64,000 nucleotides of DNA from contig ONZQ02000007.1 in assembly GCA_900312665.1 (NCBI GenBank), positions 265,156-329,155 on the forward strand, written 5' to 3'. Each line of letters begins with the position of its first letter. Positions within the stretch are counted from its first letter, which is position 1. This document shows, in pieces, positions 24,466 to 36,443 of the stretch. This stretch comes from Cephalotrichum gorgonifer (lineage: Eukaryota; Ascomycota; Sordariomycetes; Microascales; Microascaceae). The notes under the pieces were generated by a model. It worked only from the letters and a program-made list of their open reading frames with translations. It searched no databases and was not told the DNA's origin. The translations under genes and the position numbers were made by a program.

Positions 24466-27400
24466 GGCGTCAAGGTTCAATCAGGGTCTAGACCACCAAG
24501 GTTGACCCCGGGGGAGAACTGCTTGTAAGTCCGCCGTCCTGCCGGTCCCCGAAGATAAACCTATCTCCTGGAGTCAGGTATTCCACCAAATTAGCGCGTA
24601 GATGAGAGACGTGCCTTCCCCAGCGTCGCTCTGAGATTCCAATGAATCGAAATGTGTCCAATGCACCTGAGAGTGCGTTCCTCCCCCACTCGTAGTACTT
24701 TGACTGGTGTCTGGCAGTACCTGCGCCCGCGCCCGCACCCGCACTCCCACGCGCCGGGCACTTTCCTTGAGCATCGATAGTGCCTTCCAAACTTGCTTTT
24801 GCGCCCGATCTCATCTGCTGGGACGACCTTTGATGTACAACCGCTAATCCTGGCCGATAACTCGGAAAGCGTTATTACTACGGGCACGAGTATGCGTCTG
24901 AAGTACCCATATGGGTAGGTGAGCTACTCCGTATGGAAAGGGCCTTGCCAACTGCTCAACAAGTGCATTTTGTTACGGGGGCATACCTCCAACATACTCG
25001 TATCCATTCTTTCCCATACTCGTACACATTACGAGTAGTTAGAGGTATTACTGGGACAGCTGGTTAGGACAGAACACCGTAGACCAAGAACGGAGATGGG
25101 TCCGATCGAGGCCAAGGCTAGCAACTTGATGCCTACCATGGACTTTGCTCCGAAAGCCCCTGTGGGGCGGGGGGGGCGGGGGTGAGTTGCAAAAGACTGG
25201 CCTATCACCTGCGGCCTAGCTCAGGTGCCCAGGTATCAATGGCGCGCTGTTGCCCTGTGAATCCGAGGAAGATCCCTGGAAAGGGCTGACCTCTCTTGCT
25301 GACCAGGATCAAGCGGGACAGGGAATGGTTACTGAGTACGTAGCATTCTTGCAAGGGTTGTCTCGGTTTTGGGTGGAACCCCCTCACAGCACCCCCCTCC
25401 CCGGCCGCTGCGGATGGGATCCACGATCCTTCGCCAATCCTTGTCTTGCCAATTGCCACTCTCCTTTACCCTCCCAAACCCTTGTTCGAGGTCCCAGTTG
25501 TCTTTCCGTTGAGATGTCGTAATATGCGGAGTCCAGGCTTTAATTTTGCCCTGCATCGACCTCATATCAAAAGCTGCAGACTCCGCGCCAGGTGGAGATT
25601 CATCTGGTCAAATCTTGCGGCTCCATTCCGCTCAGTTCCCATGGTCGAATTTAGTGAGTACTTCGGTATCCGTTCAGGCACGAGTACGGGTAATTGGTGG
25701 TGCTTTGCCCAATGTCATTTACTTATGCGAATATTACTCCCTATTGCTCCATACTCTGAACTTCAAGTATTACTTGTCTTGTACAAGTAATACTGTCCGC
25801 CCAAAGCGGGCGTGAATTTGTGCCGAGACGTAATACGGAATACTTGGTACGAGGCGGTTGTAAGACAGGTGGTGACAGGTAAAGGGCGATAGCTGGCAGG
25901 TTACGCGCAGTCCATCTCTCCCGTCTCCCGATTGCTCTTCCGTCCTCTCAAGTACTAGGTATTATTACACGAACGGATGGCGTACTTTACAATCACGTGT
26001 TCCGCTGGGCTGATACTTGTATGAGCGGTAATACGCCAGTGATATACAAACACGACCAGGTGTAACCTACAAGTAATACCAGTATAGCAAGCGGCTCTGC
26101 GAGATCAACGGCGAATATCCGGGCTGCGAGGAAAGACCGACTCGTCTCCAGCTCCCCACTGCTGGCCCCCGGGCTGCTGGTTCGCCCGTCCGAACTGCGG
26201 CCTCCGGAGCGACCACCCCCCACCTTCCCCGGAGCCCATCAAATGGATTTCGTTGTCGTTCCTCTAACCTCGAACGAGGCCACATGATGACCGCAAAATA
26301 AACAAACAAAGACCTCTCGTACACAATAGCGAGAACCATCTTCACAACCACGCCTGCCCGTACTGTGTACAAGTACTCGTGCCCAAATTTCCCTTGGCGC
26401 GGTGGTCGTAGTGGAGGCGGTGACGGCAAGATGCATCGCCAGCTCCCCCACTCTTTCTTCTTCTTCTTCTTATCCTTCTTTCTTTTTCTTGGTCACTCAC
26501 TACCCACCCGCAGGTCTCACCTGTCTCTTACATTTATATTACGCCGGCGGCGGAGCGACTTCGACTCCCCCCCCGGGCCGCGGCTCGGCCTGGGGACCAG
26601 CATCTCTCACCTCGCTGCAACCTCCAGTTCCCGCTCCGCCGCCGTCATCACCGCCGCCGTCTGTACCCCATAGCGGACCGCCTGAGTGCATTTCCATCCC
26701 ACCCGCTTCGTTCCTGCTTTTAATCCGAATCAGGTGCGCGGCACGTTATTGCCAGCAGCTGCTGCTGCTGCTCCACTCTCCGGTCGCGTGCGTTGCCGTG
26801 TTCGTTCAAGCGTATTGCGCGCATCGTTGCTATGCCTCCCCTCCACCTTGTATTTGTAGACTTCCTTCATCCCCTTTCCTCCAAGTATACTTGACACCAC
26901 GATGGACGAGTTTTACTACGGGATATTGGGTACGAGTCGGGCCAACAGCGGAAAGAGAAAGAGAAAAGGAATTATTTTCGTCTCTCATCCCCCCTTGTGT
27001 ATCCACCCCCGCCGGACCTACTCGGTAACTAACACAGCGTCTGACATCCGTCTAGGGCAGCGCGTCGCCGCTCACACCAGATCTGTATAAGGTAGAACGA
27101 GCCCGGCCCCGGGATACCGTCCGGCTACGCAGCCCGTCCTGCAGCTGTAGCATGCGAGGGCTATGAGGATCTGCTAGCTATACGTAAGGGGGCAGCAGAC
27201 CCGCATGCGCAGACGCAGCCCTCCCTATCGCTCTCTTGCGCGCCCCCAACGCCCGACCCTCTCCTTCCCGTATTCATGCTACTTAACAAGTGTTACCCGC
27301 AAAATTCAGTATGAAAATAAACAACAATGCAGGAAAAAGAAGCAGAGGTGGCGGTCTCTCTGTTGGCTGGGCCTCGCCAATGCAGCCCTGGAGACGAAAG

Positions 27401-28658
27401 TCCGCCTCCATCTTCCGTCTTCCGTCTTCCGCTTTGAGCGTGAGGGGGGGGCGGTCATCTCGCCTAAGTAAGTTGATGTGGCTGGCTTAATCGAACGTCG
27501 CGTACTGAACGGGCAAATTGCGTGCTGCCACGAGTGTCCTCCGTTCGCCCCGGGCGGCTGGATTCATACGAGTACGGTTGTGGTTCTAATCTGGGCCAAT
27601 CCGGCAGCCCATCCTTCCCCTTCGCCTTCTACTTCCCTTCGACTTACTCAAAACTCACTCGTGCTCTCTTCCGAGTTTAATACTTGCCGGTGACGGCTAT
27701 GTGCCGCATTCATCTCCACCTGCACATATTACGCCCTACTTGCTGATAACAGCGGTGTCAAGTTGGACGTGCGCCTCGTTCCCGTACTCTGTACAAGTAC
27801 GTAATATGTACCGTAGAAATCATCAGCTTCAAGAGCCGGCCGTGGTGGCACCTGTCTGCCCTTCCAAGGAAACAAGTCAAGCCCCCCCAGAAGATAAGTT
27901 CGTATCTCTCTCATTTCATGCATGTAATCGTCTGTATCCTCCCCAGAATCGAGAAGAACAAGTTGGTCTAATAGCAAGGATGGGGATCAAGTTCACAATA
28001 ACGCCGGGCCGCTACAAAATCGTGCCTCTCCTTCCACCGATGGAATGCAGGCGGAAACGCTCTCTCTCCTGCCCCCCTCCCCAGAGGGATTTCTACATGC
28101 AATACTCTTCTATTGTCTGATAAAAACATGGGCGGGGAGGAGTATCAACTTGTACAAGGGGTAGTTAGGCGACACCCTCTTCGCCAAGTCCCGTTCCCCT
28201 TAATCCACCCAGACAAGCAACAATGCTATATCTGCCCAACTTAAGGGCAAGGGTATATCAGCCAGCATTGCCAGAAAGGAAGTAGAAATACGAGTAATAA
28301 GAGGGGACGGCGCAGACCTCGGGCAAAGGTGCTCTTTTCCACCCCTCAAGCCGGGCTCTCTTCCACACGGGTATTTACTTCGGCCCATAGCACATTTGAA
28401 GACTGGCTCGACAGCCTACAAGCACCATTAGTAGGCAAGTGAGATGGATAGGCGGGGCGAGCATATATCCTTCGCAGGAACAACTGGTGAATGGAAAGAC
28501 GGATGTCCGGTGTTTGTGACTGCTGCCAGGCAGGCCCATTCGCACTCTCATCCCCATTTCCCTTTCCATTCCCATTCCCATTGTTAAGAGTTCTAGAAAC
28601 GAGTGGGAAAAATCCGACACGTCCTTTCCGTCGCCATTTCGTACACGCAGCCAGCCAC

Positions 28659-28682
28659 GGCGAGCGGCACGGCGAGCGGCAC
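28659..28682 (+). repeat. Tandem 12-mer, two copies
   Basis: GGCGAGCGGCAC is present twice head to tail in the gene-poor region. Confidence 0.85.
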
Positions 28683-29567
28683 GGTGGCGTCGGCTTCGGC
28701 TGATAAAAAGGATCCGGGCGAATCGAGATGGAAAGTTCGATTGCCTGCCCGGTCGCCGGGCACCGCCCTCCATAAAGGTAGGAGAGACGAGCCGGCTCGG
28801 CGCAGGAAGTGGCTGGGTTTCTAACAGTGGGGAATAGATACCATCTCTACCCCGGGGCATCAAGGTGTTCGTAGGCAGACGGGAGGCTACCTCAAAAATT
28901 CGAAGTCCGGAGCGGCGATGAATGGCAATCTCCATCGGGATGGCTACCTGCTTCTCCGTTTCGGTATCACAAAATACGCACTGCGTTGTGTTTCCCCCGT
29001 CCGCCTCGCTGTCCTTTCCCGGCCCGATTTTAATAGCACCTAGGGGGCCCAATTGGATGATTTAGGGGACAGAGGAAACCTGTTCGGAGAAGCTTACTTT
29101 TTCCCTTGTTTGCCCGTTCCCCGTTCCCGGGGGTAAATACAAGTACAGAAGAGGAGGTGGCCGGCTCCCGGCAGTGGGAATTCTCATCAGCCAAACCCAC
29201 CTCGCCTGGGGCTTCAAATACCCCTACACCTCTTCTACATGGATGATCCTTGGCCACCTCGGACCGGTGTAATACTCGTAAAACACGCTTGTGGATGTCA
29301 CTTCACTATTATTTCCATGCGCCGGAGGGACATTATTCTCTTCCGGTACTTGCCTTGCCTTGCCCCGGGATCCTACCTCCGAAACCACAGCACACAAGAA
29401 CCACAGCCATGGCTGTGGGCGGTTAGATTTTCGTCTCCACCTGTATTTCGCCGAGCCCGGAAGAAGACATGCCCCCCCTTCCCTACCTTTGACTTCCTCT
29501 TCACAAGACAAGTAACATACTCGTAGCCTCACGGGCGTGTTGTTCCCCTGCATCTTTATCTTCAGGA

Positions 29568-29580
29568 GGGGGGGGGGGGG
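29568..29580 (+). repeat. Poly-G run (13)
   Basis: Thirteen consecutive G residues in non-coding DNA; one of several long G/C homopolymers in the window. Confidence 0.9.
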
Positions 29581-30304
29581 TTCCTGGCACAGGGGCGGAA
29601 CCCCGCATCAAGTCAAGTCCGGGAGGTATTTTCATATTATGTTTTTCCGGCTCCATCACTCCCATGGTTTCCACGTCTTCGGAACACCTTAGCCATGCAC
29701 TACAACCTCGTATGTCGGAAACTATATGCGGCGACGAGGGACCATGCTCCCGTAGTATAGACTCTCCGCGATACGACTTCACGTCGTGGGGCCCGACCTA
29801 CCCCGGGAAGGACCGAATACTCTTGTATGTATTAACCTCACGTCAACGAGAGAGAATATGTGTATATAAGTATCTCTTTCGCCTCCTTACATCCACTAAT
29901 GAATTTGAACCGAGCTTGGCTGTCGACAACATACGAGTATGTACAGTTCGTCTCCGATCTTTACTTATGGGTATTGATACAAGTAATACAGGAGTAATGG
30001 AGTCCTATCCTACCATCCTTCCAAGGTTACTTGACAACCCGGACACGCACACGGCTAGTTACCGTTATCTACCAACCCAACTATGACTTACAGATTAGCT
30101 CCGGTAATATGAACCTCTTCCATCGCCCCACAAAAATGAAATAGGTGGTGAAAGTCGTACAGAGTGTTCGCAATACAGAGTACGGGTAAAGCTCTTGTAA
30201 GCCTCTAAGACGCGATTCCGCCCTGCCTGAAGGAGGTATGGCTAAAAGGCTGTGGAGCCCCTCGACAAAAGACACGCCACAGGTAAAGTATGCGAGGTCT
30301 CTCT

Positions 30305-30330
30305 CATATATATATATGTAGATATATATA
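30305..30330 (+). repeat. AT-rich microsatellite
   Basis: An interrupted (AT)n tract in otherwise mixed-composition non-coding DNA. Confidence 0.8.
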
Positions 30331-32038
30331 TTTGCTACGGCCCATATCAAGTGGTAATTGGACCTTGTGCGAGTATCCCGGTAAGGGAGAAACTGGTGCC
30401 GAATGGGTGTTCGACGTAAGGAAGACAGCGAGCACGGACGGCCCGAAGACTTTCACCAGTGGGATAGGCAGAGAGCGTGAGGAAGGAAGGAGTAACAGGA
30501 GCGGCGCCGCCCTGGGTGCCGCCTATTTAATAAGCTGGATCCTGTTTTGGCGGCCAGGGCTCTCCCGTTTGGGCGATATCGTACTCTGCAATACATCACA
30601 CGGCAGCGGACGAGTGTCTAGGTCGGAGTCTCCCTGGACCTGGTGGCGTAACTAGGACACGAGAAACTCTCATTCCGTGGTCGACTTCCTTTTCGGATGG
30701 CGATAGGGGTAGGAATATACGACTTGCGAGAACGATGTGAGCCCGGCCCAACCGGTAGGATTCAGCCATCCGCGACGATTTCATGGCTTAGCGCCCATTC
30801 CTGGGGCGGGAGAAGGAGATTAATGTTGCTCTGCCCTGAGTCCACTCTTCATGTTCCTGTCTGTTGTCTTGCCCGCACACAGAGATACCCATTGGGGGCC
30901 AGAGACACGGGTGGAGAGAATCCGAAGTGGAGGGGTTGGCTCAGAACTCAGACAGAGCTCGCCGCTAATTACTCGGGCAAGGTACGAGTATGATTAGTCG
31001 ATCACAGCTTCCCCGATGCCCAATTCTGGAAAGTTAGCGCTCGGGCACAAACTCCAATGTCTAATTCCGTCCCCGCTCGTCAGTGGAGGGAGGGACCAAA
31101 AGGAACACGACCCTGTGAGTTTGTGGACTCAAACTCGACCAGGACATATTGGTTTCGCCTGCGCCCCGCGTGCAAGTTAAAATCTATATCCCTTAAGACG
31201 CGCGGCGATTGGCCGGGGATGGCGCTGAATTTCAAGGGGGCGGCATTAACTGAAGCTCAATGAAACCCCGCCTTTTGCCACTCCCAAGCGCGTCCGGACG
31301 CGTGAGATGTATTCGAGGGTGAAGCAGCCCTGAGTCGCCAATACCATCGCACCAGGACAGGATCCCGCCGGGAAGGGGGTGGGGGCGACAATACAGTGAC
31401 CCTGGTACTCCATGCTGTTCAAGTCTTATCCAGCCAAGCCCCGAGGTTCTGATAAATTGACCAAGAGGTTCACGGGGCGGAGTGGGTTGTAGATGACTCG
31501 ATCTCGTTTTAAGGCGAGCATGAGTACATTCACACCAATGCTCACGAGACGGGTGGTCTGCTCTCTTCAATAATTGCCGAGGGCGGACACCTCCCTCTCA
31601 GCACCGATGTTGAAGCTTATTTGCTGTTCCAAGGGAGGCAGCCCTCCGCCCAAGCCCACCCTCGGATCCTTCCTGGCCACTCCGTCTACTGCTGGCTTCG
31701 AATCAGCTCATTGCTCGAAGTAGACAAACGGGCCAGACGGGATCCTAGGTAGTAACTTGTCCGCTGGGGGGTATTGTCCACTTTATGGCTGATTCTAGTC
31801 TATAGTAGATGTGTAGACAGTCGATTCTTGCTACCTGGTTTCTGCGTCTGCTCCTGGACGGTATGTAATACATGACCATATCATGACCATAAGGAAATAA
31901 ATGGGGTTAATCGATGAGTTAGCTCTCGTAGCCCAAATTTTGGGCCATCCGATTGAGCATGGCCGGGTACGAGAGGCATCTCCATCCTGGTATTCGTGCC
32001 ATGGAGGGCTTCGAGGATGAATCATTATGAATATCCAT

Positions 32039-32048
32039 ATCACGTGAT
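32039..32048. promoter_or_regulatory. ATCACGTGAT palindrome upstream of gcn20
   Basis: A perfect 10-bp palindrome with a CACGTG core about 281 bp upstream of the gcn20 start codon; a Cbf1/bHLH-type site by sequence. Confidence 0.4.
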
Positions 32049-32326
32049 CTCGCCCCGCCAAACGTGCCCCACCATCGAACGTTGCGTCTGAAGGCAAATC
32101 TGGGGACACCAGAGATCCAAGACCAGAGAATCGAGTGCGCAAGTTCAAGGGCGGTCAGATACCACAGACTCGAAGTTCGTTCTTGGAAATCGTTAATTCC
32201 CGTAGAGTCCCTGGCTCTCTCACTTGCTGGTGGAGCTTGCTGGCTGCTGGCTCAAAGCTTCTGGTTACAGAACAAACCCCGGTCCATCCCTCAACCAACT
32301 CGTTAGCGGAAGAAATCACCTTCACG

Positions 32327-34696
32327 ATGGAGGCCGAAATAAGAGCTGTCCTTCCAAACATCGACCCCGTGCTCTCGGAATACTCTGCTGGGTATCTAAC
32401 GCACGCGTCCACAGTCTGGACCGAGGAGGACGAAGCCTCTGGCTTGTCCCCTCTCGCAGATGCCGCCAATGCTATCACAGAGCTGCTCGTGTCAGCCTCC
32501 GGAAAGCCTGGGTCTCCAACGGAGGACAAGATCAAGGCCCTGGTTGAGAAGTGGGTGGAAAAATATGGAGCGGCCAACGGTGCCAATCGCGTCGGTCCCT
32601 CTGCCGTTAAGAGGCTGGACCAGACTCTCCAGGTCGATTCCCAGAGGAATATGTCTTCGACCCTTGCCGTCGCCAGCGGTGGCGTGGATCTAGAGTCTGC
32701 GAATACCCGCAAGGTAGAGTCCAAGGTCGACCGCAAGAAGCTTGAGAAAGCAGAGCGGAAGATTGCCGCGAAGCAACAGGCAAAGACATTCAAGAATGTC
32801 GAGTACGAGGCCTCTCGCCTGCTCGACCTCCCTGAGGACACCCAGTCGTACGAGGAGTTTTACATGGCGGTCAACCCCTTGCAACTCGGTACTTCGCAGA
32901 ATCAGAACAAGTCCAAGGATATCAAGCTGGACAGTATTGATGTCTCGATTGGTGGCAACAGGATTTTGACGGACACGAGCTTCACCCTCGCCGAGGGTCG
33001 CCGGTATGGTCTCGTTGGTAACAACGGTGTTGGTAAATCCACACTTCTGCGGGCTCTTGCGAAGCGAGAGCTCCCCATTCCGACCCATATTTCCATTCTC
33101 CATGTTGAGCAAGAGGTATACCTTCTCCAGTCCCACGTTGCGTATTTTGCACCAAAGGCTAATAGATCGGTAGATTACTGGGGATGATACACCTGCATTA
33201 CAGGCCGTTCTAGATGCCGATGTCTGGAGGAAGGTTTTGCTTAGGGACCTGGAGGTAACTAGTATCCCAAGCACGTTGTTGCCCCTTCCCGTCGCTTACA
33301 TTACGTTTAGGAAACCACTACTCGGCTGGCGGAGATAGAAAAGAAACGTGCACCCATGGCGGATACCTCGGCTGAAGCTGCCAATCTTGACAGAGAGCGA
33401 GAAACTCTTGACCAGAAGCTCGGAGATGTCCAGGCCAAGCTGTCTGAGATGGAAGCCGACAAGGCGGAACCTCGAGCCGCTAGTATTCTTGCGGGCCTCG
33501 GATTCTCGCCCGAGCGCCAACAATTCGCTACCAAGACGTTCTCTGGTGGTTGGAGGATGCGTCTGGCTCTCGCCCGAGCGCTGTTCTGCGAACCAGACCT
33601 TCTCCTTCTCGACGAGCCTTCCAACATGTTGGACGTCCCCTCTATTACTTTCCTCTCGAATTACCTCCAAGGGTATCCCAGCACCGTTTTGGTAGTCAGT
33701 CACGACAGGGCCTTCCTCAACGAGGTCGCCACCGACATAATCCACCAACATTCCCAGCGACTCGACTACTACCGGGGCGCCAACTTCGAGTCGTTCTATG
33801 CCACTAAGGAGGAGCGGAAGAAGACTGCCAAGCGAGAGTACGAGAAGCAGATGGCAGAACGTGCGCACCTGCAGGCGTTCATCGACAAGTTCCGCTACAA
33901 CGCTGCCAAGTCTTCGGAGGCGCAGTCGCGGATTAAGAAGCTCGAGAAGATGCCTGTCCTCGAGGCGCCAGAAACGGAGTATAGTGTCAAGTTCATCTTC
34001 CCCGAGGTGGAGAAGCTGTCACCGCCCATTGTACAGATGACGGACGTCACCTTTGGCTACTCCAAGGACAAGATCCTGCTCAGAAAGGTCGACCTTGATG
34101 TCCAGCTGGACTCCCGGATTGGTATCGTGGGGCCTAACGGCGCGGGTAAGACGACAGTCCTGAAGCTTCTCATCGGGGCGCTGTCGCCGCTATCCGGCTT
34201 AATTTCGCAGCACTCGCGCCTCAGAATAGGGTTCTTCGCACAGCATCATGTCGATGCCCTCGACCTCAACGCCAGCGCCGTCACCTTCATGGCTAAGAAC
34301 TACCCCGGAAGGAAGGACGAGGAATACCGGCGTCAGCTGGGAGCTTTCGGGATCACGGGGACTAAGGGACTCCAGAAGATGGCGCTGCTTTCTGGAGGTC
34401 AGAAGTCGCGTGTTGCCTTCGCCTGCCTGGCGCTCACGAACCCGCACATTCTCGTGCTCGACGAGCCCTCTAACCACTTGGATATCGAGGCTATGGACGC
34501 CCTTGCAGATGCGCTGCAGCAGTTTGCGGGAGGCGTGGTGATCGTGTCTCACGACGTGACGCTACTGCAGAGTGTGTGTACGTCGCTGTGGGTGTGCGAT
34601 GGTGGGACTGTCGAGAAGTTCCCTGGAGACATCAAGCAGTACAAGAAGAGGATTACGGCGCAGGCCGATGCTGCTGGTGTGGTGAAGGCGCACTAG
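32327..34696 (+). CDS. gcn20: ABCF ATPase Gcn20
   Basis: A cytosolic twin-ATPase ABC protein without membrane segments; in yeast, Gcn20 works with Gcn1 to activate the eIF2-alpha kinase Gcn2 under amino-acid starvation. It has 751 residues, almost the yeast length. Exons are 32327-33115, 33174-33254 and 33311-34696. The N-terminal 180 residues are helical and resemble the Gcn1-binding region. The first cassette has Walker A GNNGVGKST (about residue 231), signature SGGWRMRLALARAL and Walker B LLLLDEPSNMLD. The second has GPNGAGKTT (about 564), LSGGQKSRVAFA and ILVLDEPSNHLD. The middle exon restores the family segment ITGDDTPALQAVLDADVW; its acceptor is TCGGTAG after a CTAAT branch. A large antisense open frame across exon 1 is a shadow. 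Confidence 0.95.
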
Positions 34697-36443
34697 GCAA
34701 TGAATGGGTGGGTCTGCCTCCGGTGAGAGCGCGGAGCGAGGATGAGGTCTAGTTATTGCTACTTGGAGATGAGTGGGGTTGGGCAGAAAACGAGTACGAG
34801 TACTTGTACAGACGAGGCACATGCCACACTTGAAAACATAGGATCAAGGTGTCTTTACCATGCGTAGCAGGACATTCACATCCCCGTATTACGGCTACAT
34901 CCAAAGACTCTCGAGGATTCTTCGTGTTGATATACATTGGAAGGACTCCCCTCACTGTGTTATGTCCGAGTAGTCGGCTGCCAGCAGCTGGAGTAGGCTT
35001 ATCCTTCTGCCTGTTCGTATGTGTGAGACAAATCCCCGTCCCCCACACTTTTTATGCAGGGATGCCACGGTGCGTGTGCTGGCAGTAATATAACGGCAGG
35101 CGGAGATATTTCGATAGGCAGGCAACTCAGGTGAAAATAAGATTGCCCATGGCTGTTTCCGAAGACGATCAGGTCCACAAGTACAGGCAACAGGCAACAG
35201 GTAATGCCCTTCTCAACGCACCTCGGATCGGTTATCTTCCGACACCTCAAACAGCGCCTGGTTGTACTTGCATCTCTCTGCATACGATCATCTATCCAAA
35301 TCCCTCCCTCTTATTACTTATCCTGAGCAAATGGAGGTCATCATATCTTGCGGCTCCACTGACTTGCTTGGCCGGCGTGAGATTCGAGATTAGATGAAAT
35401 AGGGGATCCAACAGTCACCTGCCAACGAGGCGCCCACATTCAACCTGAAGAGGCACTGGACGGACAGGGGGCCGGCTATGACAAGGGGGGCCAGCCTTTA
35501 GTTACATACCAGTACTTGTACGGAGTACTACTAAGTAGTATTACTGGTACTTCGAACTCGTACCTCAATCAGTGTCTGGCCTGGCACAACCAGGGTCCAG
35601 CTTGCTCCTACCAATTACAGACATGATAACGTGGAGCACGGACCACGAATGGTAAACAAGCGGGGTACCGGTCGGCACGGAGCGTGGTTGGGGACGTGTG
35701 TGTTTGTACAGTGCTGTAGGGGTACCCAGCTGTCATTGAACCCTGTCAGGGCGAGTGGCAAGGAGAATCGATATTCCGTCTGGGACATGACCTGAGGATG
35801 GAGGAATGGCTTGAGAGGACCCAAATGAGACCGGCGGAGATGGATACGGATACGGAAAACATACGAGCGAACTCATAGCATTCCCCGGGGAGGGGATTCT
35901 GGTGTCTCCTGCTCTATTCCGCATCTTTCCTAGTCCACTTTTCCCAGTCCACCCATCTGCTCCTGCTGTCCAGTAATGCCCGCTTGGAGGGTCCGTCAGG
36001 ACCCACGGCCGTCCAAAAGCGTGCACTAGAGTTCCATCATCTCTCGTAGAAGTACAGTGTACAGGCCAGTACTTGTACCCCGTTCCAGGTCCACGCCTAG
36101 CCACGCGCTCTCTTATTTGCTCCCAGTGTGTCCCTACCTACCGTCCCCCCCCCCAGCCAGCACCATCCACAGACCACAGCAAGTGGAAAGCCCCCAGTGG
36201 CGGTGAGAGCAATTCCAACCCCAAACAAAAAATCAACAAATTTCTACCTCAACTCTGAACCTCCTAAAGCCACCCACTCCAACCCACTTTCCGTCTCTCC
36301 CCAACGGCAACCTCGACCGCCTTTCCATTCCCACCCACACAGGCGCAACATCTGTCCGAGCTGTCCTAATCCAGCTCCTCGAGATCCTCTTTCCATCCTC
36401 TACATCACCACATTAACAGAGAGGCACCCTCAAGACCGCAAAG
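34697..36443. other. Intergenic region and tub2 promoter
   Basis: No supported gene. The first 1.4 kb contains four more TAC-NN-GTA motifs (34795, 34801, 35513, 36070). From about 36100 to 36440 the plus strand is strongly C/A- and pyrimidine-rich, typical of a highly expressed fungal promoter and leader, running directly into the beta-tubulin ATG. Confidence 0.5.

Larger units (their letters stand above)
23011..30991. repeat. Dense field of TAC(TT/AA/TC/GA)GTA motifs
   Basis: TACTTGTA/TACAAGTA occurs at 23136, 23534, 23615, 23744, 25782, 26014, 26068, 26368, 27792, 29138 and 29978. TACTCGTA/TACGAGTA occurs at 23513, 24369, 24995, 25017, 25030, 27567, 28289, 29273, 29518 and 30984 (starts given). 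Many are extended to GTAC-NN-GTAC, and several adjoin GTAATAC. The four 8-mers together would be expected about 0.5 times in 8 kb of random sequence. Confidence 0.8.
22936..32326. other. 9.4 kb gene-poor region
   Basis: No ORF here is convincing: all are short, compositionally ordinary and lack recognisable domains or consistent splice chains. Present are at least 21 copies of the TAC(TT/AA/TC/GA)GTA motif, short tandem repeats, a 13-G run at 29568-29580 and an AT microsatellite at 30305. A pyrimidine-rich promoter-like block at 26430-26900 is followed by ATG at 26902, but the reading closes quickly. The last few hundred bases before 32327 are the gcn20 promoter. No transposase, reverse transcriptase or long terminal repeats were seen. 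Confidence 0.6.

Noticed and set aside
26902..27090. Promoter-like pyrimidine block followed by ATG (MDEFYYGILG) and a plausible intron 26930-27056
   Set aside because: After splicing at the CTGAC...GTCTAG acceptor the frame stops within about ten codons, and no further exon chain was convincing.
28375..29052. 225-codon minus-strand open frame in the gene-poor region
   Set aside because: Contains low-complexity Arg/Ala and Met/Gly repeats made by short tandem DNA repeats; no recognisable domain, promoter or intron pattern.
22936..32326. Possible RIP-mutated transposon remnant
   Set aside because: Base composition is not strikingly AT-rich and no terminal repeats, target-site duplications or decayed transposase/RT reading frames were seen; a repeat search would be decisive.
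32155..32841. 228-codon minus-strand open frame over gcn20 exon 1
   Set aside because: Antisense shadow of a well-supported exon; no domain or splice context of its own.
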